A DNA stretch of 64,000 nucleotides from an uncultured Alphaproteobacteria bacterium (GTDB lineage Bacteria > Pseudomonadota > Alphaproteobacteria > VGEJ01), in contig CAJWJK010000001.1 of the NCBI GenBank assembly GCA_913041535.1, positions 1-64,000 of the forward strand. The letters run 5' to 3'. This document shows, in pieces, positions 8,860 through 16,375 of the stretch; the stretch's first letter is position 1; each line of letters starts with the position of its first letter. The notes under the pieces were generated by a model. It was not told the origin of the DNA. It saw only the letters and a list, made by a program, of their open reading frames with translations, and did not search any database. Position numbers and translations under genes: made by a program.

Positions 8860-9195
8860 TTGCCGCTCCCTGGGTTCGTCCTTTGCAATGCTAACAGTGT
8901 TAAAATCGGCGAGGCTTTCGTTGTTGAGTTTCGTGAGGACTGGAGGCGATACGAAATCTTTGTTATGCGATATGGAAGTGGCTTTGTAGCGTACCATAAT
9001 GAATGTCCCCATTCTGCCAAGCCACTCGATTGGAGGGGCAGTTTTATGACTCGAGATAAAGAGTTCATACGGTGTGCCGGGCATGGTGCCAGGTTTCGCA
9101 TAGGTGATGGCTACTGTATAAAGGGACCTTGTATTGGTGCTAGACTTTCGCCAATCCCTATAGCTGTTGACGCTGGCGACGTTGTGCTGATTTGA
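8860..9195 (+). CDS. Rieske [2Fe-2S] domain protein
   Basis: A 111-residue single-domain Rieske protein. The cluster ligands are visible as CPH (in HNECPHSAKPLDW) and CAGH (in EFIRCAGHGARF), with the usual roughly 20-residue spacing. It starts with TTG at 8860 (no nearby ATG in frame) and has no signal peptide or membrane anchor. Such small soluble Rieske proteins act as ferredoxins or as electron donors to oxygenases. It is likely cotranscribed with the EVE gene; the partner is unknown. Confidence 0.85.
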   Translation: MPLPGFVLCNANSVKIGEAFVVEFREDWRRYEIFVMRYGSGFVAYHNECPHSAKPLDWRGSFMTRDKEFIRCAGHGARFRIGDGYCIKGPCIGARLSPIPIAVDAGDVVLI

Positions 9196-9649
9196 GGCTA
9201 GAAAGTTATTGACGGTGTTAGTGACTAGTGGCAGTAGGTAATCCTTCATGGTGAAAGCACTATCTGCTGTTGGAATCTGTGCACAGGCGCCTGTTTGAAT
9301 TATCTTGATGCCTGTCAGATTAAGATAAATTAGTTGGGTTAGTGGGTTTGGCTCCAGGGGCAGTTGTTGTGGAGAACTTTATAGCCACTATGACTAAGTA
9401 GTTACCGAGAAAATTTGTTTTTGCAGGCAGAAGTTCAATGTGTGCCTTTGATTTAAAGTAGAATAGCACTATATATATGGGTCCGCGTGCGGGTTGTTAG
9501 GCTTTTGGTATGGTTTGAAGCATTGGCAGCGATAAGTCGCAAGCGGTTGTCAATCGTTCGGCGTTGTTTTGTTAAAGAGAGTAACCAGTGTTGACGCCCA
9601 GTGGTTGCGATTTTGTGTTAGTTTTGAGGAGGTCTCGGATTAACCGAGC
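9196..9649. other. 454-bp gap with weak hairpins only
   Basis: No ORF with a recognisable product was found. Two inverted repeats are visible: TTATCTT (9300-9306) with AAGATAA (9322-9328), and CTCGG (9634-9638) with CCGAG (9644-9648) directly before the zinc-ribbon gene. A GAGGAGG purine tract lies at 9626-9632. Neither hairpin has the T-run of a typical terminator. An unannotated small RNA is possible, but nothing identifies one. Confidence 0.4.
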
Positions 9650-9658
9650 TTGAGAGTG

Positions 9659-9859
9659 ATGGCCGACAAAGTTAGTAGATATCGACGACACCATAGTAAA
9701 CCTATAGCTGATATGCCGGGTGATCGGCGCGAGCGGCCGTGCTTAATGTGCCGCAAGTCTTTTCTGAGTGAATGGATAGGCGAACGAATCTGCCGTGCGT
9801 GTAAGGGCTCTTCACGTTGGCGAGAAGGGGATCGCCTATTTCAGCGCGAGGAGCTCTGA
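9659..9859 (+). CDS. small zinc-ribbon hypothetical protein
   Basis: A 66-residue basic protein with RPCLMCRKSFLSEW and ERICRACKGSS: two CxxC knuckles about 20 residues apart, which would bind one zinc ion. It resembles a small alphaproteobacterial hypothetical family that I recognise by pattern only. ATG at 9659 is chosen, but TTG at 9650 (adding MRV) is equally possible. The strong GAGGAGG at 9626-9632 is 17 nt from the TTG, with a 5-bp hairpin between. Function is unknown; nucleic-acid binding is plausible. Confidence 0.7.
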   Translation: MADKVSRYRRHHSKPIADMPGDRRERPCLMCRKSFLSEWIGERICRACKGSSRWREGDRLFQREEL

Positions 9860-9897
9860 CCAGAACACGGACGTTATTGTCTGTTGAGTTGATAACG

Positions 9898-10263
9898 TCA
9901 GTCTAGTTTTGATTTTGCAGTTATGAGTTTTTCTAGGGCGTGAATATCGTCACGGGCGCTTGTTTGCGCCTTATGTTCGATGGTTCGATAGTGATCGAGA
10001 ATTGTTTGGCCCATAGCAGTAACTGTTGCTCCTCCTCCGCCACGTCCGCCAGAGTGACTTCTAACCACTGGTTGGTGAAAGTAACTGTTCATTGTGCTAA
10101 CTAAATTCCAGGCACGTCGATATGACATGTTCATGGAGCGGGCTGCTGCCGATATTGATCCTGTACAATCTATGGCTTCAAGAAGTGCCACTTTACCTGG
10201 TCCGATTGAACTAACGGAGTCTAGGACGACCCTAATGCGAAAGATACCAGAGCTGCCATTCAC
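9898..10263 (-). CDS. ModE-like regulator, N-terminal DNA-binding domain only
   Basis: A 121-residue LysR-type winged helix of the ModE N-terminal family: KVALLEAIDCTGSISAAARSMNMSYRRAWNLVSTMN, then VVRSHSGGRGGGGATVTAMGQTIL. Full-length ModE (about 260 residues) has two C-terminal molybdate-binding Mop/TOBE domains, which are absent here. It overlaps the end of mobA by 4 nt, ending the fdhD-mobA-modE operon. A ModE-type operator lies upstream of fdhD/moaA (11825-11846), so it probably regulates its own operon and moaA. How it would sense molybdate without Mop domains is unclear. Confidence 0.88.
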   Translation of the reverse strand: MNGSSGIFRIRVVLDSVSSIGPGKVALLEAIDCTGSISAAARSMNMSYRRAWNLVSTMNSYFHQPVVRSHSGGRGGGGATVTAMGQTILDHYRTIEHKAQTSARDDIHALEKLITAKSKLD

Positions 10264-10895
10264 GTCCTGGGTTCCTTTGTCAACATTGCACGTCCTTTTT
10301 CAAGGTCAGTAGAGATATTAACATTGAAGAAGGGATCGATGGGTTCAGTCGTGAAATCGACGTCACAAGTACGATAGCGGCTCGTCCAAACATCAATCTT
10401 TCGAATGCTTTCGATTGTTAGTGCTTGGCGTAGCCGTTTAGCAAGATGCACGGGCCACAGGCCAAAAACCGGATGCGGGCGCCCGCCGGAGGTGGCACGC
10501 GCAAGAACAGAATTAGTTTTATGTATGTTATCGATAAACTGATGAACTAAATTGTAAGGGAAAAATGGTGCATCAGTGGCGAATGTTGCGATCCAGTGTG
10601 CATCAGGCCGATAGCTGAGTGCCCATTCCATGCCGGTCAAAACACCAGCCAAAGGTCCGGCAAAGCCCGGGATAGCGTCGGATACAACTTGTAACCCAAA
10701 ATTATCGAAGCGATGAGGCTCGCCATTCGCATTCAAGATTAGGTCGGATACCTGAGGCTGTGCACGGTCAATAGCTCGGCCTAATAGTGTGGTATTACCA
10801 AAAAGTTGCAGGCACTTATCACCACCGCCCATACGCCGTGACAGTCCACCAGCAAGAAGCACGCCAACTACCATGCTTGAACTATTAGGGGGCAT
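10260..10895 (-). CDS. mobA: molybdenum cofactor guanylyltransferase MobA
   Basis: About 211 residues. The nucleotide-binding signature LLAGGLSRRMGGGDKC is near the N-terminus, with IATFATDAPFFP (metal-binding aspartate) and RPHPVFGLWP. MobA adds GMP to molybdopterin to make the bis-MGD cofactor in the cytoplasm. ATG at 10895 was chosen because an AAAGGAGG Shine-Dalgarno sequence sits 11 nt upstream; this start overlaps the end of fdhD by 11 nt. The downstream modE-like gene overlaps its stop. Confidence 0.92.
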   Translation of the reverse strand: MPPNSSSMVVGVLLAGGLSRRMGGGDKCLQLFGNTTLLGRAIDRAQPQVSDLILNANGEPHRFDNFGLQVVSDAIPGFAGPLAGVLTGMEWALSYRPDAHWIATFATDAPFFPYNLVHQFIDNIHKTNSVLARATSGGRPHPVFGLWPVHLAKRLRQALTIESIRKIDVWTSRYRTCDVDFTTEPIDPFFNVNISTDLEKGRAMLTKEPRT

Positions 10896-11766
10896 CTTCT
10901 GGGGCGCCTCCTTTACGTTGAACACGAGAACTTTCGTTTGGAATCTCTGAGGGATCAGAATCGAGGATGACACGGTGTTCACCAGCCACGACTGAGAAAC
11001 GTTTGCCTCGTGAGCGACCAATTAAGGTGAGACCCGTTTGCCTCGCCAATTCGACACCGGACGCGGTGAATCCTGATCGAGATACGAGAATAGGAATGTG
11101 CATCTGAACACATTTAATTACCATTTCACTCGTCAGTCGTCCGGTGGTGTAGAACATTTTGCCATTGGATGTAATGTTCTTGAGGAACATGTGACCAGCA
11201 ATCTTGTCAATTGCGTTGTGGCGCCCTACGTCTTCCATATAAATGAGTGGTCGGTCTTCACGACAAAGTACACATCCATGGATAGCACCGGCCTCAAGAT
11301 AGATACTGGGTTGCGCATTTATCTTCCGATTAAGCTCATAAAGCCATGAGGTGCGAACCACGGCGTTTGGGTCAAGTTGTATGCCCTCAAGTTTGTCCAT
11401 TATGTCACCAAAAAGTGTTCCTTGGGCACAACCAGATGTTAACGTTTTTTTCCGCAGTTTCTCTTCATAGTTGGTTCTACGTTGAGTTCGTACGACAACG
11501 GTTTCAATCTCATCGTCGTGGTCTATAGATTGAATTTCATCATCGGCGAGAAGCATGTTCTGATTCAGGAGATATCCGACTGCCAAACAATCAGGGTAAT
11601 CACCTATAGTCATCATCGTTACGATTTCTTGTCCATTAAGGAAAAGAGTCAGCGGTCTTTCCATTGGCACCGATAGAGAACTCTTTGAACCGGTATGATC
11701 CATTCCTTCTACCTGTTTAACGAGGCGAGGATTAGTTGGGTCCGGCGTTATTGAAAATTCATCCAT
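10885..11766 (-). CDS. fdhD: formate dehydrogenase accessory sulfurtransferase FdhD
   Basis: A 293-residue FdhD. It has PLTLFLNGQEIVTMMT, a conserved cysteine in TSGCAQGT (about residue 113), and EDVGRHNAIDKIAGHMF, TGRLTSEMVIKCV, and SRSGFTASGVELA. FdhD delivers sulfur to the molybdenum centre of formate dehydrogenases. No formate dehydrogenase is in the window, so it must lie elsewhere. It is first in fdhD-mobA-modE and divergent from moaA across the ModE-type operator. Confidence 0.94.
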   Translation of the reverse strand: MDEFSITPDPTNPRLVKQVEGMDHTGSKSSLSVPMERPLTLFLNGQEIVTMMTIGDYPDCLAVGYLLNQNMLLADDEIQSIDHDDEIETVVVRTQRRTNYEEKLRKKTLTSGCAQGTLFGDIMDKLEGIQLDPNAVVRTSWLYELNRKINAQPSIYLEAGAIHGCVLCREDRPLIYMEDVGRHNAIDKIAGHMFLKNITSNGKMFYTTGRLTSEMVIKCVQMHIPILVSRSGFTASGVELARQTGLTLIGRSRGKRFSVVAGEHRVILDSDPSEIPNESSRVQRKGGAPEDAP

Positions 11767-11824
11767 ATTTCAGCCTAGCCAAAGAGTGGGTTCGGGTTTT
11801 CACTAGATTCTTTCCTTCGAAAGG

Positions 11825-11846
11825 TTATATACTGCCGTATATAACG
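11825..11846. promoter_or_regulatory. ModE-type operator between fdhD and moaA
   Basis: GTTATATAC-TGCC-GTATATAAC is a perfect 9-bp inverted repeat with a 4-bp centre. Its TTATATA-N6-TATATAA core agrees with the known ModE consensus (TATATA and TATATAACG half sites with about 6 bp between). It sits in the 104-bp gap between the divergent fdhD and moaA starts, 24 nt before the moaA ATG. With a ModE-like gene in the fdhD operon, the match is strongly supported. Whether it represses or activates is not visible. Confidence 0.85.
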
Positions 11847-11870
11847 TGAACTGATGCCAGATACCACAGT

Positions 11871-12860
11871 ATGATTGATCCTTTTGGCCGACATGTAAGT
11901 TATCTTCGCGTCTCTGTGACTGACCGTTGTGATTTTCGCTGTATATATTGCATGTCAGAGCATATGTCTTTCCTGCCCAAGAGAGAACTGCTGACACTTG
12001 AAGAACTTGAGCGTCTCTGCAATGTCTTTATCCGCAAAGGTGTGCGAAAAATTCGGCTTACGGGTGGGGAACCACTGGTGCGTCGCGGTATCATGGAGTT
12101 GTTTCGTAACCTTGGTCGGCAGTTGGACAATGGTGGGCTCGACCAACTAACGCTAACTACTAATGGTAGTCAATTAGAACGCTACGCAGACGAGTTGTTT
12201 GAGTACGGCGTTCGTCGTGTCAATATATCACTTGATACGTTAGACCCGGTTAAGTTTCGTTCTATTACCCGTTGGGGTCACTTTGACAAGGTAATGGCAG
12301 GATTGGATGCAGCCGACAAGGCCGGTCTAAAGGTTAAGATCAATACTGTTGCCTTGAAAGATGGTAATGCTGACGAACTTGATGAATTGGTAAAGTGGTG
12401 CGGAGAAAAGGGTTATGACCTCACACTTATTGAGACTATGCCCCTTGGCGAGATTGATCAGGATCGCACTGACCAATACTTACCTTTGTCATTAGTCCGT
12501 GCTCGACTTGAAAAACGTTGGACTCTTGAGGAGAGTGATTATAGTTCGGGCGGCCCTGCTCGTTATGTAACGGTTCGAGAAACGGGCAATAGGCTTGGCT
12601 TTATCACTCCTCTAACACATAATTTCTGTGAAAGCTGTAATCGTGTACGGCTCACGTGTACGGGCACTCTCTACATGTGTTTGGGTCAAGAAGATGCTGC
12701 AGATCTTCGAACGCCGATGCGGCACAGTGAGGGCGATTTAGCTCTCGAGGAGGCTATTGATGAGGCAATTGGCCGCAAACCGAAAGGGCATGACTTTGTG
12801 ATTGACCGACATCAAAGCCGTCCTTCTCTTGCTCGTCATATGAGCGTGACTGGCGGATAA
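11871..12860 (+). CDS. moaA: GTP 3',8-cyclase MoaA
   Basis: A 329-residue radical-SAM enzyme that converts GTP into 3',8-cyclo-GTP, the first step of molybdenum cofactor synthesis. It has the N-terminal CX3CX2C cluster (cysteines about 20, 24, 27 in CDFRCIYC), [22 protein letters not shown], the second 4Fe-4S site ([16 protein letters not shown]), and the C-terminal GG (MSVTGG). Its promoter region carries a ModE-type operator. Confidence 0.97.
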   Translation: MIDPFGRHVSYLRVSVTDRCDFRCIYCMSEHMSFLPKRELLTLEELERLCNVFIRKGVRKIRLTGGEPLVRRGIMELFRNLGRQLDNGGLDQLTLTTNGSQLERYADELFEYGVRRVNISLDTLDPVKFRSITRWGHFDKVMAGLDAADKAGLKVKINTVALKDGNADELDELVKWCGEKGYDLTLIETMPLGEIDQDRTDQYLPLSLVRARLEKRWTLEESDYSSGGPARYVTVRETGNRLGFITPLTHNFCESCNRVRLTCTGTLYMCLGQEDAADLRTPMRHSEGDLALEEAIDEAIGRKPKGHDFVIDRHQSRPSLARHMSVTGG

Positions 12861-12949
12861 ATAGTACTCGTAATCTGTGTCGTGTTGGTGCATATAGGTG
12901 TTTTCGCTATACTGAAACGCAGTGACCAATTTGTGAGAGTTTGCGTCAA

Positions 12950-13717
12950 ATGTCTGACCTTAGGGTGGCTTTTGTTGGATCAGCGGCACCGGCAGCACAG
13001 AAGGGTCTAGAGAAGCTCATTAGTAGGTATGGCTCCGTTGCGCCGAATAGAGCCGATGTGATTGTGGCACTTGGCGGTGATGGTTTTGTTCTTGAGACGC
13101 TGCACCGATACATGAGTTCTGGAAAGCCGGTCTACGGTATGAATAGAGGTACTGTGGGTTTCCTGATGAACGAGTATCGTGAGGCAGGTTTGCTTAAACG
13201 TTTGGCCAATGCGCAGCGCGTTACGCTATACCCGTTGCATATGAAAGCAACACAATCGTCTGGCAGAGTTCGAATTGCTCATGCAATCAACGAAGTATCC
13301 ATACTGCGTCAAACACGACAGGCAGCTAACATTCGCATCTCAATTGATGGGGTAGTGCGCATTAAAAAGCTGGTGTGTGATGGTGTTATTGTTGCTACGC
13401 CAGCTGGCAGTACTGCATACAATCTTTCGGCTCATGGACCAATTGTGCCCATGGGTGCAGACGTGTTGGCCCTGACACCCATCAGTGCATTTCGCCCGCG
13501 CCGTTGGCGAGGTGCTCTCCTTCCAAGTAGCAGTCATATAAGGCTTGATATCTCTGATGTTTCTAAGAGGCCAGTGAGCGCTGTAGCGGATCATGCAGAG
13601 GTTCGAAACGTTGGTCGAGTTGATATACGCGAGGATCGGGATAGGTATTTTTCGCTATTATATGATCCTGAGCACAATTTTGAGGAGCGAATTCTGAACG
13701 AGCAATTTACGCCGTGA
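12950..13717 (+). CDS. nadK: NAD kinase
   Basis: A 255-residue NAD kinase (ATP-NAD kinase fold). It has the catalytic GGDG motif in [22 protein letters not shown], the substrate-binding NEVS (AINEVSILR), and [22 protein letters not shown]. It phosphorylates NAD to NADP in the cytosol. ATG at 12950 is taken over an upstream TTG. Genes for NAD kinase and moaA are often near each other in alphaproteobacteria. Confidence 0.95.
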   Translation: MSDLRVAFVGSAAPAAQKGLEKLISRYGSVAPNRADVIVALGGDGFVLETLHRYMSSGKPVYGMNRGTVGFLMNEYREAGLLKRLANAQRVTLYPLHMKATQSSGRVRIAHAINEVSILRQTRQAANIRISIDGVVRIKKLVCDGVIVATPAGSTAYNLSAHGPIVPMGADVLALTPISAFRPRRWRGALLPSSSHIRLDISDVSKRPVSAVADHAEVRNVGRVDIREDRDRYFSLLYDPEHNFEERILNEQFTP

Positions 13718-13746
13718 AAGAGGCGTTAGACAGCCACGTATCTTAA

Positions 13747-13789
13747 AACGCAATATGGGACAGTCAGGACTTCGGACCGACATTGCGTT
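13747..13789. terminator. hairpin after nadK
   Basis: AACGCAAT (13747-13754) pairs with ATTGCGTT (13782-13789). Inside, GTCAGG can pair with CCGAC, giving a larger imperfect stem. It lies about 30 nt after the nadK stop. There is no strong T-run, so termination is a guess. Confidence 0.35.
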
Positions 13790-13858
13790 ATTGCGGCGCG
13801 AGAATGTGAGCATTCAATTTCACTGATGTTGAGTTGAGCTCGGTTAGGCAAACCACTT

Positions 13859-14932
13859 TTGTCGAAAAAGCGCGAAGATATCCCACCAAAACAGCCGATC
13901 GCTATGGATCGATGGTCTGTGGTGAGGGGGCTGGCTATAGGTTCCGGAGGTGGCTTTATATTCAATCATTTCAACATGCCCCTTTCCTGGATGTTGGGGG
14001 CAATGTGCTTTACGACAGTTGCATCGCTTGCGGGACTCGGACTTCAAATACCAAGCTGGTTCCGAACTATTATGATTGCAGTTTTGGGCGTGATGTTAGG
14101 CAGTATGTTTTCGCCCGAGATTTTTGAAAATATACAGCGTTGGGGGTATGGACTTGCCACTCTTTTAGTCTATCTAGCAATCGTCTCTGCGTTAGGGGTG
14201 CTTTATTTTATTAGAGTGGCTGGCTTTGATCGAGTCACGTCGTACTTTTGTGCCATGCCTGGCGGATTGAGTGAGATGGTATTGGTAGGAGATGCGCTAG
14301 GAGGAGATGGCCGTACGATATCTCTGATACACGCTGTGCGTGTTCTGATTCTGGTTATGACTATCCCGGTTTTTTTTCGTTTTTTGGAAGGGGTGGATAT
14401 TCCCTCTAGTGCTCAGACCGGTAGTATTACGGGTCTTACCACACTTGCGGCAGTAGTAATGGTGCTTTGTGGCTTATCGGGATTTTTGTTAGCAAAATGG
14501 CTGAGGGTTCCAGCTGCCGCGTTAGTTGGTCCGATGGTTGTATCGGCAGCGGTCCATTTGGCTGGGATAACACATGCCCATCCCCCTTCGGAAGTTATAG
14601 CCATCGCTCAAGTAGGAGTGGGAGCTGCTATCGGCAGCCGCTTTTCTGGGGTTACCCTTGCTCAGGTATTTCGTATTCTTCGTTTGGGTTTTGGAAGTGC
14701 GGTTATGATGTTGGCGCTTACGATTGTTTTTGCTTGGAGCGCAGAAAAGCTTGGCGAGCTGGGGTTTTTCGTTATTGTACTATCTTTGGCACCAGGTGGT
14801 CTCGCAGAGATGAGCTTAATTGCGTTAGCACTCGGTGCAGATACAGTTTTTGTGTCGGTTATGCACATTGTCCGTATTGGCTTAATAATTACTCTTGCAC
14901 CTTTTGTATTTAGGTTATTACCCTCACGCTGA
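13859..14932 (+). CDS. AbrB-family membrane protein
   Basis: A 357-residue hydrophobic protein of the AbrB family (often named putative ammonia monooxygenase, a misnomer). About ten membrane helices arranged in two internal repeats are visible: LSWMLGAMCFT and FCAMPGGLSEMVLVGDALGGD in the first half, matched by AAALVGPMVVSAAVH and SLAPGGLAEMSLIALALGAD in the second. The repeated PGGLxEM motif marks this family. Transport is assumed; the substrate is unknown. It is encoded just before the molybdenum hydroxylase genes. The start is either TTG at 13859 or ATG at 13904. Confidence 0.88.
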   Translation: MSKKREDIPPKQPIAMDRWSVVRGLAIGSGGGFIFNHFNMPLSWMLGAMCFTTVASLAGLGLQIPSWFRTIMIAVLGVMLGSMFSPEIFENIQRWGYGLATLLVYLAIVSALGVLYFIRVAGFDRVTSYFCAMPGGLSEMVLVGDALGGDGRTISLIHAVRVLILVMTIPVFFRFLEGVDIPSSAQTGSITGLTTLAAVVMVLCGLSGFLLAKWLRVPAAALVGPMVVSAAVHLAGITHAHPPSEVIAIAQVGVGAAIGSRFSGVTLAQVFRILRLGFGSAVMMLALTIVFAWSAEKLGELGFFVIVLSLAPGGLAEMSLIALALGADTVFVSVMHIVRIGLIITLAPFVFRLLPSR

Positions 14933-15032
14933 TCAACAGGGGCTTGGCCTACAGCTAGTGGACCCGTAGTATTGCCTGAGCTTCTTGCTGTTGTGTGAAG
15001 CGGAAACTTTGGCCTAGGAGAATTAAGAATTC

Positions 15033-15893
15033 ATGCGCTACCTATCACCACATACAATCAACGAGGCAGTCGCCGCTTTGGCGGACTCGGATGGAGACGT
15101 AAAAATTCTCGCTGGAGGTACTGACCTGCTAGTCCAGTTGCGTGCGGGGATGAAGGCGCCGGGCCTAATGCTCGATGTTAAGCGATTGCCGGAACTGAGG
15201 TCAATTAACGTGGAAAAAAATTGCTTTCACATTGGCGCCGCTGTTTCGGGTGCTGAAATGGGGGAGCATGAGTCCTTAAAAGGTAGTTGGCCCGGTGTGG
15301 TAGAGGCCATGGAACTAATAGGTTCAACACAGATCCAGGGACGAGCCACGCCTGGAGGAAACCTCTGCAATGCTTCTCCAGCTGCAGACTCTGTGCCAGC
15401 AATGGTAGCTGCCGGTGCAATATGCACTGTTGTTGGTTCGGAGGGATCTCGAGATCTTGCAGTTGAGGATGTTGGCATTTCGCCAGGTCAGACATCTCTC
15501 GGGCGCGATGAATTTGTGGTTGATTTTCGACTCCCTGAGCGACCACCACACTCAGGAGATGCCTATCTCCGTTTTATACCAAGGACTGAGATGGATATTG
15601 CGGTGGTGGGGGCTGGTGTCAATGTTGTTCTTGGCGATGACGGGGTATGCGTTGATGCTCGTGTTTCTCTTGGGGCAGTAGCACCCAGGGTGTTGCTGGT
15701 TCCGGACGCCGCTAATGAATTGATAGGGCGAAAGCTCAACGACGAGGTTTTGGAAAAGTTGGATGCTGCGTGTAGAGCTGCGTGCCGGCCTATAGATGAT
15801 AAACGTGGGACGGTTGAATATCGCACTCAAGTATCGGGGGTTCTAGCCCGTCGAGCCGCTGTAATTGCATTTGAACGGGCGGGTGAAAAGTAA
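15033..15893 (+). CDS. molybdenum hydroxylase FAD subunit (CoxM/XdhB type)
   Basis: A 286-residue FAD-binding subunit of the xanthine-dehydrogenase family. It has ILAGGTDLLVQLRAG for FAD, STQIQGRATPGGNLCNASPAAD, and the C-terminal CO-dehydrogenase flavoprotein domain. It passes electrons from the 2Fe-2S clusters to an acceptor. Its stop overlaps the start of the small subunit gene by 1 nt (TAATG), giving an M-S-L operon order. No Tat signal is seen; cytoplasmic. Confidence 0.93.
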   Translation: MRYLSPHTINEAVAALADSDGDVKILAGGTDLLVQLRAGMKAPGLMLDVKRLPELRSINVEKNCFHIGAAVSGAEMGEHESLKGSWPGVVEAMELIGSTQIQGRATPGGNLCNASPAADSVPAMVAAGAICTVVGSEGSRDLAVEDVGISPGQTSLGRDEFVVDFRLPERPPHSGDAYLRFIPRTEMDIAVVGAGVNVVLGDDGVCVDARVSLGAVAPRVLLVPDAANELIGRKLNDEVLEKLDAACRAACRPIDDKRGTVEYRTQVSGVLARRAAVIAFERAGEK

Positions 15894-16375
15894 TGGTCAA
15901 AACTCATGTAAATATGACAGTTAATGGTGAAGCAGTTGAGTTTCTTTGTGAAACAAAAGCTACTTTGCTTGACGTGTTAAGGGATGAGCTTGATTTAACG
16001 GGTAGCAAAGAGGGTTGTTCCTCAGGGGATTGTGGTGCCTGTAGCGTCATACTTGATGACCGATTGGTTTGTGCATGCTTAGTTTTAGGTGCTGAAGCTG
16101 ACGGTGGTAACGTCGAGACTATTGAGGGCATGGCCGATGCTGATCAACTGCATCCTTTACAACAGAAATTTCTAGAGGAAGCTGCTTTGCAGTGCGGGAT
16201 TTGTACACCTGGCTTCTTAGTTGCTGCAAAAGCGCTTCTCGAACGTAACTCGAATCCTACCGAGACAGAGGTGCGCTACTGGTTGGCCGGTAATCTTTGT
16301 AGGTGCACGGGGTATGACAAAATTGTCCGTGCGGTTATGGATACTGCGGAAGAGATGAAGGGAGTTTCAAAATGA
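15893..16375 (+). CDS. molybdenum hydroxylase 2Fe-2S subunit (CoxS type)
   Basis: 160 residues. The plant-type 2Fe-2S cluster is in GCSSGDCGACSVILD (cysteines about 42, 47, 50 and 60/62). The second cluster has CGICTPGF and CRCTGY (cysteines about 101, 104, 136, 138). It transfers electrons from the molybdenum site to FAD. It overlaps the FAD subunit gene by 1 nt and the large subunit gene by 4 nt (ATGA). Confidence 0.97.
   Translation: MVKTHVNMTVNGEAVEFLCETKATLLDVLRDELDLTGSKEGCSSGDCGACSVILDDRLVCACLVLGAEADGGNVETIEGMADADQLHPLQQKFLEEAALQCGICTPGFLVAAKALLERNSNPTETEVRYWLAGNLCRCTGYDKIVRAVMDTAEEMKGVSK

Noticed and set aside
9465-9482. TA-rich ACTATATATATGG as a ModE site
   Set aside because: It lacks the spaced half-site structure of the operator at 11825-11846.
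14467-14913. 148-codon plus-strand ORF inside the AbrB gene
   Set aside because: A shadow of the clearly conserved AbrB frame with cysteine- and tryptophan-rich nonsense composition.
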